Shown here: positions 26,432 to 36,315 of the stretch, piece by piece
How positions within the stretch are numbered: the first letter of the stretch is position 1
How the letters are laid out: each line of letters begins with the position of its first letter
NCBI RefSeq assembly: GCF_039904985.1
Contig: NZ_CP157005.1
Coordinates: 3,615,501 to 3,679,500, forward strand
Origin: Methylomonas sp. AM2-LC
GTDB lineage: Bacteria; Pseudomonadota; Gammaproteobacteria; Methylococcales; Methylomonadaceae
Length of the DNA stretch: 64,000 nt
Reading direction: 5' to 3'
Program-made: the position numbers and the translations under genes
The notes under the pieces: model-generated
The model's input: only the letters and a program-made list of their open reading frames with translations
Told to the model about the DNA's origin: nothing
The model's database searches: none

Positions 26432-27931
26432 GAGTCACCTCTTGATCACTTAGGCTGTCATATCGAGCCGTGTCAGCCAGTGGCTCTTCAGTCAGCTTTA
26501 AACTTGTTTCCACCTGTGCTGGAATAGGTAAATCATTCAGTCGGGACAGGACGTTAACCACCTGTTCGAGACTCGTCACCCCTGCATCTAATAATTGTTT
26601 AACAGCACTCAATACGGTTTCTAAGCCATGAACCGGAACAGCGGCTAGCACTTTAGCCATAATCCGATCACCTTGTTGCCGTTCCCGGTGGCGTAACGCT
26701 GTTCGCAGTTGCGCAAACAGCAACGGCATATCTTCAAAAGGCGCACCGTTACGCAATGCCCCCGGTTTTTTTCAATCAGCGGAATATAGTGCTGCCAATC
26801 ATAGCTGACTTGATCACGAGCCAACAGACGCGTATGGCGAGCAACGACGTCACTTTCGGTACAGATGTCGACCTTATCGGCATAAAGATGAATGGTGGCT
26901 TTGCGATTAGCGAGATGACAGGGTACTGAGTATTGGTTGCGCTCCACGGTGACCAGACAGGTACTCGATACCCGAGCCAAGATCTCGATGTAGCCATCGA
27001 AAGGTGTTGGCATGGGCATAAGATAAATTTGCTCTTGCTCGAGCGCATCGGCTACCGTAATACCCGCATAATGGGGATGTTCAATTTCGGTCCAGAGGGC
27101 GCGGCATTTCAGATCAAGCCAGGTATTCAGCTCTTCAAAGCTACTAAAGCACTGTGTTTTGGCCTCTATCCAAACTCGACGCCTGGCATCCTGGACATTC
27201 TTCTCGATAATGCCTTTTTCCCAGCCGGAAGCCACATTACAGAAGTCCGGTTCAAACAAATAATGTGCCGTCATGGCGTAAAAACGTGAATTGATGATGC
27301 GACCATTACTTTTTTTGATGACTTTGTCGACCGCCGTTTTCATATTATCGTAAATACCGCGCTTGGGTATGCCACCCAGTGCAATGAAGGCTCGGGTATG
27401 CGCGTCGTAGAGCATTTCCTGGGTTTGCGTGGGATAGGCAGACAAAAAAAACGCGCGACTGGCGCACAGCTTGGTATGCGCCACTTGAATTTTACGATGG
27501 ATACCGCCGATTATCTGCCATTCTTCGCTCCAATCAAATTGAAACGCTTCGCCTAGCTCGAATTTGAGCGGCACATAAGCGGATTTACCTGCGGTGATCG
27601 AATCGTTTTGCCAATGGCGGATATAAGCGGTAAGAAGGGAATAACTGCCGGTATAACCTTCTTTTTTGATCATTTGAAACAACATCAATCCGGTACGACG
27701 ATCCCGTTTAGCGCGTTGGGCATCAACGTTTAATGCCAGCAACAATGCGGGAATATAAGCTGTCAGCTTGCTATTAACTCGGGATCGTTTGGGATACTTG
27801 TAGTCATCTGGGTTGCTTTCTTTAAGCCATGCCTTAATGGTGTTCCGCGACAGACTGGTCAGCCGCTGAATTTCACTGATGGACAGGTGGTCGCGATGAA
27901 ACAACCGTCGAACTTTTGCGAACATTGACAT
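26424..27931 (-). CDS. istA: IstA transposase, read through a -1 frameshift (copy 1)
   Basis: DDE integrase of IS21. From ATG 27931 ([20 protein letters not shown]) frame zero contains a helix-turn-helix ([20 protein letters not shown]) and the catalytic core: Asp in QFDWSEEW, Asp in [11 protein letters not shown] and Glu in EKGIIEKN. At 26765-26771 the frame meets A AAA AAC. Without slippage it runs on with an unrelated tail to 26645. With a -1 slip it continues [16 protein letters not shown] and ends at 26424, giving about 502 residues, the normal IstA length, with the stop overlapping the istB start by 8 bases as in other IS21 elements. Frame zero extends to TTG 27994 but ATG 27931 fits the family start. 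Confidence 0.85.
26691..26771 (-). promoter_or_regulatory. Candidate programmed -1 frameshift signal in istA
   Basis: Slippery heptamer A AAA AAC (26771-26765) is exactly in the zero-frame phase. Ten bases later begins GCGTAAC (26754-26748), which pairs perfectly with GTTACGC (26697-26691). Inside lies a 9-bp hairpin GCTGTTTGC / GCGAACAGC (26721-26713 with 26706-26698, one G-U pair, 6-nt loop). The equivalent heptamers are at 36649-36655 and 62182-62188. Pairings were read by eye. Confidence 0.65.
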
Positions 27932-27988
27932 GTAATGCACTCTCGTTTTGCTCCTGCCTAAAACATCAGCAGGATACGTGAATTGCCT

Positions 27989-28047
27989 GGTCAATTTTCG
28001 ATTAGCACAACACTCTATAAATGATCAATTTTCAACTAGCGCCAACA
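27989..28047 (-). repeat. IS21 right-end terminal repeats
   Basis: Inverted counterparts of the left-end 18-mers: GGTCAATTTTCGATTAGC (27989-28006) and GATCAATTTTCAACTAGC (28023-28040), followed by GCCAACA at the tip. Confidence 0.85.
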
Positions 28048-28861
28048 GCTATACGTACTCGACAAGAGCCAATTACCATTGGCGGATGTTAATCGCTCCC
28101 GATTATAAAATACTTCAAACCACTCCCCGTTTTCTGCCAAATTGTTTATTAAAGTATTTTTCTTGGAAAAAAACAAAAAAAATCGTGGAAATAAATTAAA
28201 CCTATTTTGCAATTTAGCATAGAAAAGCTACGAAGATTGTTTGGCAAAATGGTAAATCCGCCATTATTCGACATGATCAAAGTTTTGGGCATTGGATGTT
28301 CGCTGAAAAGTGCAAGCATTTAGATCAAAATATGAAAGATGCTTTGAAGACTGATGGCACTTTGCGCTATCGTATTCCAGGCAGGGATATACATAAAAGA
28401 TTCGTTTAAAACGGCCAAATTGGCTAGGGAGTGCGGGGGCTAATAAACCCTTTGCAAAACTATTGCTGTTAACCGATAAGAACAGCGTTCAGCATGATTT
28501 CACTGGTAATCAATTGAATGTCGTGGACAGAGAAAATGAAAAACATTGTTCATCCTGATGAGAATACCCACCCGACCGCGCATCGGGAACCCAAATCGCG
28601 CAAGGAGAAAAAACCACACTACACAAATCCGCCTGGTATTCAGACCAGCGCATACCTTTCACCGTCGTGAGTTTGTGTCCGTTGTAGTTGAGGTTTTTTG
28701 GAGCCAGGGTTTACCTCGCTCACGGCGATTTTTTTCTCGGACAGACCTGGCTCCACCCCAAAGTTGCTGCAATGACGGCGACTTTGGCGTGGAGTCGCAT
28801 TTAATTGTTTAGAACGTTGGAGACTTTATGCAGGAAATGCTTAAAAACCTGAACTCAACCT
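28048..28861. other. Remnant DNA between IS copy 1 and integrase
   Basis: No intact gene. A minus-strand frame touching the IS encodes LAENGEWFEVFYNRERLTSA, reminiscent of the C-terminal part of an IS3-type transposase but too short to be sure. A plus-strand frame at 28218-28409 (63 codons, WQNGKSAIIRHDQSFGHWMF) has no recognised family and no start. GGAGCCAGG / CCTGGCTCC near 28700-28757 forms a hairpin. An 88-codon frame at 28546 overlaps the hairpin and looks spurious. Confidence 0.45.
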
Positions 28862-29803
28862 ATGTCCCGTAATTTCGGCATCGGTTCGCGCGATATGGCG
28901 TTCGCCGGCCGAATGATCGTCGAACGCCGATTTCATGGTAGCGATCAGTCCAAGGCGGATATTGCGCAACGCTGGGGATTTTTCTCAAAATTCGCGGCAG
29001 AACGGGGTGTAAAAAAAATGGAGAACATCACCACGGAATTGGTGATCCAATACGGACAATCGCTGCAATGCGAATTGGACGCCGGTGAGCGTAAAACCTC
29101 ATCGGCCCCAAAGAATTATGTCAGCGCGGTCAATACTGTGATGCGCCTGGCGACCGATCATCAATGGGCTCCAGTCAGGCCAGGAAAAGATTGTGGGATT
29201 CAACCCAGAAAGTATCTGCCGACCGAAACCAAGGCCATGCCGGAAGCGACTCATCAAACCGTTCAACGCCTCATTGGGGAGCGAATTGCAGCGATGATGG
29301 CATTACAAAGAGCCTTTGGTCTGCGTTTTAAAGAATCCTGTCTGTTAAATCCGAAGCTCGCACTACGCGAAGCCTTGAAACATGGCCGTATTACCCTAAA
29401 AGCCGGCACCAAAGGCGGAAAACGCCGCAGCATTCCCTGTCGTCCTTGTGGCATTGCTGCGCTTGAAAAAGCGATTTTGATACAGGACGGTAGATCGATG
29501 ATTCCAAAGACAATGAGCTACGCCGATTTCCGTAAAGAATGCTACCAGGCGGCAGCCATTGCCGGGATCGCCGGCTTCCACTGCGAACGCCATTTTTACG
29601 CGCAATCCCGCTATACGGAAATCACTGGAGCACCTGCCCCTATCAATGCCGGATGGACGCGTCGAGAACGGATTTTGAATTTGGCGGCTTTGTTGAATAT
29701 TGATGAAAACAAAGCCAAACAAATCGATCACGATGCCCGATTACAGATATCGCTTGAATTAGGGAACAAACGGCCAGGAATAACGCGTGTATACACTGGC
29801 TAA
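28862..29803 (+). CDS. Integrase domain-containing protein (Integrase_1 type)
   Basis: 313 residues. N-terminal SAM-like core-binding region (about 20-120) and a C-terminal catalytic-like region typical of the Integrase_1 family found on genomic islands: ALQRAFGLRFKESCLL, GTKGGKRRSIPC, RHFYAQSRYTEITGAPAPINAGW and a closing LELGNKRPGITRVYTG with the candidate Tyr. The usual LGHGR before the Tyr is changed to LGNKR, so activity is uncertain. It overlaps the next gene by 17 bases. Confidence 0.8.
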   Translation: MSRNFGIGSRDMAFAGRMIVERRFHGSDQSKADIAQRWGFFSKFAAERGVKKMENITTELVIQYGQSLQCELDAGERKTSSAPKNYVSAVNTVMRLATDHQWAPVRPGKDCGIQPRKYLPTETKAMPEATHQTVQRLIGERIAAMMALQRAFGLRFKESCLLNPKLALREALKHGRITLKAGTKGGKRRSIPCRPCGIAALEKAILIQDGRSMIPKTMSYADFRKECYQAAAIAGIAGFHCERHFYAQSRYTEITGAPAPINAGWTRRERILNLAALLNIDENKAKQIDHDARLQISLELGNKRPGITRVYTG

Positions 29804-30323
29804 ATCCGCAGAGAAATATTTTAGGGATTATGTGCGCGGCGGCGGCAAGGACAATCGAAAAAAACAGGTTGCGCGCATGATTGAATTCCTTGATTGGGCC
29901 GAATCAGTAGACAACGTTCGTGCGCTGCATGGGTTGGGCAAAAACCATGTCATAGGCTTTTGGAAATCCCATCGTGAGTTATCGGATGCCACAGCGTATA
30001 AATATTGGCTGGCCATTTCAAAACTCTGGGAATGGTTGGACAAGCATGAAGCACCACCAAAACCGTTTAAAGCCGATAAGCGGTTGTTACCAAAACCCGA
30101 ACAGAATCCTGCGGGGAATTTCTTTCCAAATATAGGTTCGGCTATTAAGTTCACCAGAGAGTCGCAGTCGATGAGCTTGCTAAAGCTAGCGAATTTGACT
30201 GGCTGTGATTTGATGGCTATCGAAGAAATTGAAGCAGGAAATTTATTGAATGCCTCAACTTCAGACGTACAAAATCTTTTAGGAATTTTGGGTATTCAAC
30301 TGTTTGTACCCCGTAACAAATGA
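29787..30323 (+). CDS. Integrase-partner protein with HTH_XRE C-terminus
   Basis: 178 residues from a GTG start preceded by AGGA, translationally coupled to the integrase. The first 90 residues (YFRDYVRGGGKDNRKKQVAR, ATAYKYWLAISKLWEWLDKH) look like a phage-integrase SAM-like DNA-binding domain; the C-terminal 60 residues (IGSAIKFTRESQSMSLLKLA ... EEIEAGNLLNAS...LLGILGIQLFV) form a helix-turn-helix of the XRE type. Probably a DNA-binding accessory or regulator of the integrase. Confidence 0.65.
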   Translation: MYTLAKSAEKYFRDYVRGGGKDNRKKQVARMIEFLDWAESVDNVRALHGLGKNHVIGFWKSHRELSDATAYKYWLAISKLWEWLDKHEAPPKPFKADKRLLPKPEQNPAGNFFPNIGSAIKFTRESQSMSLLKLANLTGCDLMAIEEIEAGNLLNASTSDVQNLLGILGIQLFVPRNK

Positions 30324-30448
30324 TGATTCTTTTCGGTTTTGCATTTGAGTTTAAATTTTTGTCGTTGTCTTTAATCTAATAAGTTCATGGCTTGCTTATT
30401 TTCAATCCAGCGCATGCTCTTTAAAATCTGTAAAAACTTTTCAACGAA

Positions 30449-31930
30449 TCAAAGCCCCCGCGAAAATTCATCCAACAGCTTTATGAAGTTGCGTTTCGCC
30501 TTGAATCGGATTCTCAAGCTTTCAACAAACTTGGCAAGTTCCTCGGTTTTATCCAAAGAACAAGAAATACCGCCAAGTTTTTCCAAATAACGCACAGCCT
30601 CCCGGTAAGCCTGATTGTTAGTCTCGTCCACAATAGATGGGATAATTTTGTAATAGAGGCTGGCGGCATTATTGGGCTGATGTTTTTCCAATTTTTCAGC
30701 TAAGGACAACAGAGTTCTTCGGCTACAATTACCCATATGGCTAAATTGCCAAGCTGTTTCAAGATCATTTTCCCAGATTGCAATCTCTATCCGTTGCGAC
30801 CAATCGGGCTGTGTAGGTTGTGGATGCCACTGAGTAATCGTATTGGCTTTTATGACAACGGTATTTTCAAGGCTTGAAAGCGCCCGTTCGCGCAATGCTG
30901 TCCAATTGCCAAGATTTTTGCCCAAGTCGTGTAATTTGCAAAATTGTGCTAGTTCCGGCTTTTCCTCGAACTGGACCCAGACTAATTGTTCGGCCTCTGC
31001 TGTGCGTTCACACTTTATATATTCAGAGGCCAGAAAATCCCGAACACGATTATCTTGGCGACCGGGAAATTCTTTGAGCCCTTTTTCCGCCCATTCCAGG
31101 GCATGTTCAATTTTGCCTGCTTTCTGGAAAATCTCAGCAATACTCAAATAGTGGTAAGGCATAGACAAATCACGAGACTTTATGGCGACCAGAGCGTTGA
31201 TGTCACCGGACATATTAGCCAATGTTTCCATGATTTTCGTAATGCGAAACCGTCTGCCATTATCAGTAGTGCGGTTTTTATCGTCCGCATTAACAGGCTT
31301 TATTTGCTCCCACTGTTTTTCCGCCAGAACACGATAATGGGCGCAGCCGTTTTCACCAAACACATCCTGGTATTTGTTCAAACTGTCATAGAATGAATCA
31401 AAAGACAAAGTCATCTCGTAATGAAACAAGCGTTCCGCCAATTCCAAAGGCTCAGGTTTTGCCAATATGCAGGCATCAAGATGCAGACTCTCCAATCTCC
31501 GAAGGACTTCGCCCACTTCACCATTAGAATCATCAACACTCTCCAATGACTTATCCAACCTAACAATAAAGTATTCGGCAAGGTCAACCAAGTCTCCTAC
31601 GGACGCCGGGGTCATCAGCTCTTCCAGGGAATTGACGATTTCGTGTAAACCGGACGAGAAATCGCCGGCTTCTCTCCACCCAATGAAATCATCTATCCGA
31701 GCGGCATGATCTATGGCTTTGTGGAACGATGCCACGTCTTCCAAAACACCATTTGCCCGTTCCGCTTTCAAATATAAATTCCGGAACAGTATGTCATCGC
31801 GTTCTATCTGGTTTATTAACTGTTCAACCAGAAATTCTACTGATTGATTTAGCAAAAACTTCCGGATTAATGCTTCGGGCTCAGCTTTATAGGGACTAAT
31901 TTTGTTAAGCTTGGATAGTTTTTCAGACAT
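30449..31930 (-). CDS. Alpha-helical repeat protein, DUF6880/SWIM-associated type
   Basis: 493 residues, all-helical with TPR-like units such as IAEIFQKAGKIEHALEWAEKGLKEFP and FLASEYIKCERTAEAEQLVW. The ending FVESLRIRFKAKRNFIKLLDE resembles the C-termini of SWIM zinc-finger proteins, but no SWIM CxCx(n)CxH motif is visible, so this is the helical half alone. Family assignment is from memory of the ending and of the EHALEWAEKG unit. Function unknown; it sits in the IS-bounded segment between the integrase pair and a repressor gene. Confidence 0.6.
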   Translation of the reverse strand: MSEKLSKLNKISPYKAEPEALIRKFLLNQSVEFLVEQLINQIERDDILFRNLYLKAERANGVLEDVASFHKAIDHAARIDDFIGWREAGDFSSGLHEIVNSLEELMTPASVGDLVDLAEYFIVRLDKSLESVDDSNGEVGEVLRRLESLHLDACILAKPEPLELAERLFHYEMTLSFDSFYDSLNKYQDVFGENGCAHYRVLAEKQWEQIKPVNADDKNRTTDNGRRFRITKIMETLANMSGDINALVAIKSRDLSMPYHYLSIAEIFQKAGKIEHALEWAEKGLKEFPGRQDNRVRDFLASEYIKCERTAEAEQLVWVQFEEKPELAQFCKLHDLGKNLGNWTALRERALSSLENTVVIKANTITQWHPQPTQPDWSQRIEIAIWENDLETAWQFSHMGNCSRRTLLSLAEKLEKHQPNNAASLYYKIIPSIVDETNNQAYREAVRYLEKLGGISCSLDKTEELAKFVESLRIRFKAKRNFIKLLDEFSRGL

Positions 31931-32134
31931 TTGACGTTGTTATGGCATTGGACAGAGCGGTGCGTGTATCTGCAATCAATTCTTATTGTAAGTCCCATTT
32001 GATCGCTATTCCAATACTCAGTCTGTAACCAGAGCTTAGGGAAGCTTATAGACTTTAGCAATTTGCATAATTACCATGTTATTATCATTCGAAAATGTTG
32101 TATATCCATTTGACTTGCGCTTAATTGTTTCAGC

Positions 32135-32890
32135 ATGAATTACGTGAACTTGACGGTAAAAGAAATTCGAAAAATCAATCTCAGCGATTTGCTCAGACAA
32201 TCCGGCCTAAGTAAAACCAAGTTTGCCGAGAGGATTGATACTGCACCGTCGTATATCAGCCAAATTTTGGGTTCGCGGTCTAAACGTGAAATTGGGGACG
32301 CGTTTGCTCGTAAGATAGAGTTATCCTTCCAAAAACCCAAAGGCTGGATGGATGGTATGCATGACGATAGGGCCAGCCATCAAGAAAGTAGTTCCTGTTT
32401 CGTGCCTCATGCCATCCCGGATTCCATTGGAGCCTTCGAAGCCTGGAATGATCTGACTCCCCATCGAAAAGTTGCAGAACTCGACGTAGCAATCCCTTTT
32501 CTTAAGGGTATTGAGGCTTCTGACGGTAATGGTGGAACACGAATTTCAAAATGCCATGATCAGAAATTGCGCCTTGCCAAATCTATACTGAACAGAGCCG
32601 CGGTTGTAGAACAAAACGCTTTTTGCATCACGATTACCAGTAATAATATGGAACCCGTATTGCCTAAAGGATCAGTCCTTGTGATAGACTCAAGCCTCAC
32701 CTGTATTCAGGACGGAGACATCTATGTGATAGACCATTCTGGGTTGTTACGGGTTGGCTGCTTGTATGAACTACCACTTGGTGAAGTTCGGCTACGGAGC
32801 TACAACAGCGCTGAATGGCCGGACGAATTGTTCAATGCAAATGTAATTCGTATTTTAGGGCGGGTTTTCTGGTGGTCAGTTTGGAGATGA
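32135..32890 (+). CDS. S24/LexA-type phage repressor-like protein lacking catalytic residues
   Basis: 251 residues. N-terminal helix-turn-helix (LSDLLRQSGLSKTKFAERID, YISQILGSRSKREIGDAFAR) like phage CI repressors; C-terminal S24 fold (FCITITSNNMEPVLPKGSVL, DGDIYVIDHSG, EVRLRSYNSAEWPDE). In active S24 repressors the residue before the conserved Met is the nucleophilic Ser; here it is Asn171. The catalytic Lys of the VKRL strand is replaced by Gly208 (LRVGCLYEL). Self-cleavage is therefore unlikely, giving a non-inducible DNA-binding protein. It converges on hipA with 8 bp between. Confidence 0.8.
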   Translation: MNYVNLTVKEIRKINLSDLLRQSGLSKTKFAERIDTAPSYISQILGSRSKREIGDAFARKIELSFQKPKGWMDGMHDDRASHQESSSCFVPHAIPDSIGAFEAWNDLTPHRKVAELDVAIPFLKGIEASDGNGGTRISKCHDQKLRLAKSILNRAAVVEQNAFCITITSNNMEPVLPKGSVLVIDSSLTCIQDGDIYVIDHSGLLRVGCLYELPLGEVRLRSYNSAEWPDELFNANVIRILGRVFWWSVWR

Positions 32891-32898
32891 TAAACCGG

Positions 32899-34170
32899 CT
32901 AGTTGGATTCAATGGAAAAGGGATTTAAAAATTGCCGTCCCCACAGCATTTTCTTATCAACTTCGCGCAGGTGCGCTTCATCGCAGACAGAATCCCAGTG
33001 GGTTTCGATCACCTGTTTTTGTTTTTCAAAAATGGCCAGAGCATCCTCTTCGGACAGGAAAAAGTGATGTGCGGTTTCAAGGCAAGTCTTGATTTGGCTA
33101 AGGTTGTTGTTCCCGGCAATCAGCATGGCTTGCGAGGCTTCGTTACCGGTACGGCCTTGCGGGCATATATCATAGGCTGGCGTTAGGCTTAATTCTTTCC
33201 CATTCCAAAAAGCGGCATGGTTACGGGCATGATCGTCTGTATTTCCGCAAAGAATGTTAAAAACCAACCTGGAAAATAGCTCTTTCAGGGTATTTTTAGG
33301 ATCGCTGAAACGGTGGCGGATAATTTCCGCAAAGATTTCATAGCTGGCGTAACGCGCCATCATGTCATCAAGGCCAAACAGTGTCAGCGCTGAAACCATC
33401 GCCTTACGTGTCCAGCCTTGCGGAACTTTTTCACGATCAAAACGTTCAATCAGCAACACATCCTTGTTTGCCGCTGTCGCTAGCTTAACGGGGGCAACCC
33501 TTAGTCCTGCAAGCGCCGCCAGCCTCATTGCAATAAATTCAACTTTCACAACGCTGTATAGATCGGTACTCGAAGAAAATTTGGCCACATATTTTTTGTT
33601 TTCGTCCTCTATCAAGGCTTTTGGCCGGGCGCCGCCAATCGAGCTGCCATGAAACAGTGCTTGATCCAGCTCAGGCGTGAGCAGTACGCCTTTTTCTACA
33701 CGCTCGGCAGAGACAAGTAATTCCTCTAAGGTAACTTTGGAGGAAAAGCGCGGCACATATTCGCTAGCCGAACGCTGAAAATCCAGTGCGCCTATTCGAT
33801 CCGAACCGGATTCCAACAGATAGGTCAGTTCGTCCAGTATCGTGGTATCTGTGTTTGAACCCTTCAACGCCAGCATTTTATTGATAATGACTCGCCGCCC
33901 CCAAGCATCAGGCGCGGCATCCCGAATACAGCCGGGTATAGATAGCCCATCAAGCAAGGGCAAAACGCCAGACTGTAGCGGCAGTTCCGGTTCATAAATG
34001 GCTATGGCCGGCATGGCGGTATCGAACACACGCTCAAGATAGCTTTTACCATAATTAAACAAGATATTGCCATTGTAGGCTTGCAGTTTTCCGGCCACCA
34101 CCGGCTCGGTAATTCCTGGCAACCATATCCAGACAAACGCCTCCTGGCTGATGTTGTTAGAAGTCATCAT
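32899..34170 (-). CDS. hipA: HipA-type serine/threonine kinase toxin
   Basis: 423 residues. HipA kinases phosphorylate aminoacyl-tRNA synthetases (GltX in E. coli) and induce dormancy. Landmarks: GSSIGGARPKALIE (phosphate loop), the nucleotide Lys in KYVAKFSS, catalytic NTDDHARNHAAFW, and metal-binding Asp in LTPAYDICP. The N-terminal subdomain is fused (VVAGKLQAYNG...GLPLL-like LPLLDGLSIPG), as in full-length HipA. The start overlaps the hipB end by 14 bases, typical of the operon. Confidence 0.9.
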   Translation of the reverse strand: MMTSNNISQEAFVWIWLPGITEPVVAGKLQAYNGNILFNYGKSYLERVFDTAMPAIAIYEPELPLQSGVLPLLDGLSIPGCIRDAAPDAWGRRVIINKMLALKGSNTDTTILDELTYLLESGSDRIGALDFQRSASEYVPRFSSKVTLEELLVSAERVEKGVLLTPELDQALFHGSSIGGARPKALIEDENKKYVAKFSSSTDLYSVVKVEFIAMRLAALAGLRVAPVKLATAANKDVLLIERFDREKVPQGWTRKAMVSALTLFGLDDMMARYASYEIFAEIIRHRFSDPKNTLKELFSRLVFNILCGNTDDHARNHAAFWNGKELSLTPAYDICPQGRTGNEASQAMLIAGNNNLSQIKTCLETAHHFFLSEEDALAIFEKQKQVIETHWDSVCDEAHLREVDKKMLWGRQFLNPFSIESN

Positions 34171-34489
34171 CGACCTCTATGTTTTTTTCCAGGATGCGTT
34201 TTGGTAGCAAGGCGATCTTATCGCTAGTTTGCTCGATATGTTTCGATAATGGCAGTTTATCAGGCTCAAACAGTTTGACACCCACCAACACAGCGACCTC
34301 GAAAACCAAACCCATCGCACAGCTCATATCGCCGTTTTCAATCTTTTGCAAGGTGGCCCTGGAGATACCCGCGCGTTCAGCCAAATTTTGCTCCGACCAG
34401 TTGCGCTGTTTTCGGCCCAGCTTAATTTGCTTGCCAAGCAAAGTAGCGGCATCTTGAGCATACTTTGAATAAGTTCGGATTTTTGACAT
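34157..34489 (-). CDS. hipB: HipB-type antitoxin, XRE family
   Basis: 110 residues. The helix-turn-helix reads GKQIKLGRKQRNWSEQNLAE, RAGISRATLQKIENGD, a standard XRE fold, with a C-terminal extension. It precedes and overlaps hipA, so it should neutralise the kinase and repress the operon. Confidence 0.88.
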   Translation of the reverse strand: MSKIRTYSKYAQDAATLLGKQIKLGRKQRNWSEQNLAERAGISRATLQKIENGDMSCAMGLVFEVAVLVGVKLFEPDKLPLSKHIEQTSDKIALLPKRILEKNIEVDDDF

Positions 34490-34973
34490 TGAAGTTTTTC
34501 TAGTGATTGACCGCTATATTAGTCATACAGCCTGATTATGATCATAATTATAGTCATAATATTATTAAAATGTCATACAATCTTCATTTTGGATTTTTCA
34601 ACTAATGTATCGAATGCCACCGCCACCTGCATTCTGTGTACTGCAGTGTGGCAATTTTGTAAAAGTGACATTACCCAATTAAACGGCTTTGACGTCCATT
34701 GGTTAACCAAGCCGCAAAGCTGGTAAAACAACAGAAAAATTTTCAACCTAGCAATGCCGAAATCTGCTCGGCGAGTCCGTGCGCTTTGGTGTTCTTAAGC
34801 TCGGCCATAAGAAATAAGCCTTTGCCTTCAATTTTGGTCGCTCAAAGCTCGCCTATATTGCGTTTTTCCTTGGTATCATCCGTGGTGGTAAGCCAAACTG
34901 CATAGACAAGCAAGGGGTCAGACGCACATCCTGCGAACTCTAAAAATAGCAAATTCCGGCGTAAAGCTCCAGT
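34490..34973. other. Decayed sequence upstream of hipBA
   Basis: Contains the hipB promoter region (AT-rich, with tandem GATTATGATCATAATTATAG-like repeats near 34535-34560) and a minus-strand open stretch at about 34750-34915 (LFLMAELKNTKAHGLAEQIS) interrupted by an in-frame TGA. I do not recognise the family; it looks like a gene fragment. Confidence 0.4.
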
Positions 34974-35332
34974 TTAAGTGTTAATGTGAAATTGAACGCC
35001 TACGGTCGCTAATGCCGCTACGTATTCAGCTTGATTTGCCACAACGATAGGTATCTCCCTTGGGTCTCCCAGCGAATTTGTTGAATATTGAGGCAATAGG
35101 TCATATCTGAGGCGTTTATCAAAATAGTACAGTAGTGCATACCGTACAGGTAGTACAACATGACCATCTTGCATTGCATAGTCATGCTCAATTGCCTTTT
35201 TTTGAGATGCCGATAATCGTGGGTTAGGTACAAGCTTAATCTCGAAATAGGTACGCCATTTTTCATCGTCCTCCACACCTAGCCCTGGCTCTGCCTCACC
35301 TCTCGTGCTGCTGCATCTAGAAAGTAGAAAGT
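34974..35332 (-). pseudogene. C-terminal fragment of WYL-domain regulator, cut by IS copy 2
   Basis: The open frame runs from the IS edge: FLLSRCSSTRGEAEPGLGVE, then W.TYFEIKLVPNPRLSASQKKAIEHDY, GHVVLPVRYALLYYFDKRL. These are the hallmarks of the distal part of WYL-domain transcription regulators (PGLGVD, LVPHPRLS..Q, DYGM, VR.AL..Y). The N-terminal helix-turn-helix and WYL core are absent. A GTG at 35276 starts a 100-codon frame but lies inside the domain. The missing half is not on the other side of the IS. Confidence 0.72.
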
Positions 35333-35491
35333 TGTTGGCGCTAATTGAAAATTGACCACCCGTGCTAATCGAAAATTGACCAGGGATTATGTTAGGCAGA
35401 TTACTATACTGCGCCGAATTAGTCGACCAGACTGAGTGAGTTTTGCCCCCTTTTTTTAAATGTGTTATTTTCGAATACTGATGATTTCATA

Positions 35492-36315
35492 CTAGTCATC
35501 CGTGTTTGCCGCTATTGATTCTGCTATTGGCAATGACCGTTTGGACAATTCCCTGGATTTAATCCGTTCTTTTGCTATAGCGCTACTTTCCTTAAACCGA
35601 AAGGATTCATTGCCGGTTTCAATGATATGGCAATGATGCGTGAGGCGATCCAGCAGTGCTGTTGTCAGTTTGGCGTCAATAAACACGCTACTCCATTCTG
35701 AGAAAGTCAAATTGGTTGTAATGATGACGCTGGTACGTTCATAAAGTTTGGAAAGCAGATGGAACAGGAGTGCACCACCCGCCTGTGAAAAGGGCAAATA
35801 ACCCAGCTCGTCCAAGATGACCAAGTCCACCTGCATGAGCATCAGCGCCAGTCGTCCTTGTTTACCAGCTGCTTTTTCCTGCTCCAGTGTGTTAACTAAC
35901 TCAACGGTGGAGAAAAAGCGCACCCGTTTGCTGTGCTGCTGGATACCGCAAACGCCCAGTGCTGTGGCCAAATGGGATTTTCCGGTTCCAGTGCCACCCA
36001 CTAATACCAGATTCTGTGCAGCATCGGTAAATGTCAAGGTTGCCAGTGTCTGGATCAGTGACGGGTCTACTTAGATTGGCTGAAATCAAAGCCTAGCAAA
36101 TCCCGGTGGATCGGAAATTTGGCTGAACTCATCTGATAGCGGATGGTGCGGATGCCCCTATCAATTGATTCTGCCTGTAACAATTGGTCGAGCAGCCATT
36201 GTGTCGAATGGATCAATTCAACCGTGCCTGCTAAGTTTTGCGTTTGTAATTCGGCGTAACATGCCGCCATGCCATACAATTTTAGGGCTTTAAGTTGGCT
36301 AATGATGTCAGACAT
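35492..36315 (-). pseudogene. istB: IstB gene with the same one-base deletion (copy 2)
   Basis: The sequence near 36072-36079 reads CTACTTAGA as in copy 1, whereas copy 3 has CTACTTTAGA, so the 82-residue N-terminal piece is again cut from the ATPase domain. The shared lesion shows that copies 1 and 2 descend from one another or from a mutated parent. Confidence 0.88.

Larger units (their letters stand above)
25449..28047 (-). mobile_element. IS21-family insertion sequence, copy 1 (2599 bp)
   Basis: Ends TGTTGGCGC ... GCGCCAACA, with istA and istB on the minus strand. Multiple terminal repeats typical of IS21 are seen at both ends. Bounds were set by comparing the three copies in the window. 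Flanks are AGATTGTT on the left and GCTATACG on the right, so no target duplication remains. istB carries a one-base deletion shared with copy 2. Confidence 0.95.

Noticed and set aside
28048..28140. IS3 transposase remnant
   Set aside because: The EVFYNRER match is suggestive but only about 10 residues, and the following sequence does not continue the family.
28546..28812. 88-codon frame as a gene
   Set aside because: Low-complexity Arg-rich translation, no ribosome site, spans a hairpin (GGAGCCAGG/CCTGGCTCC).
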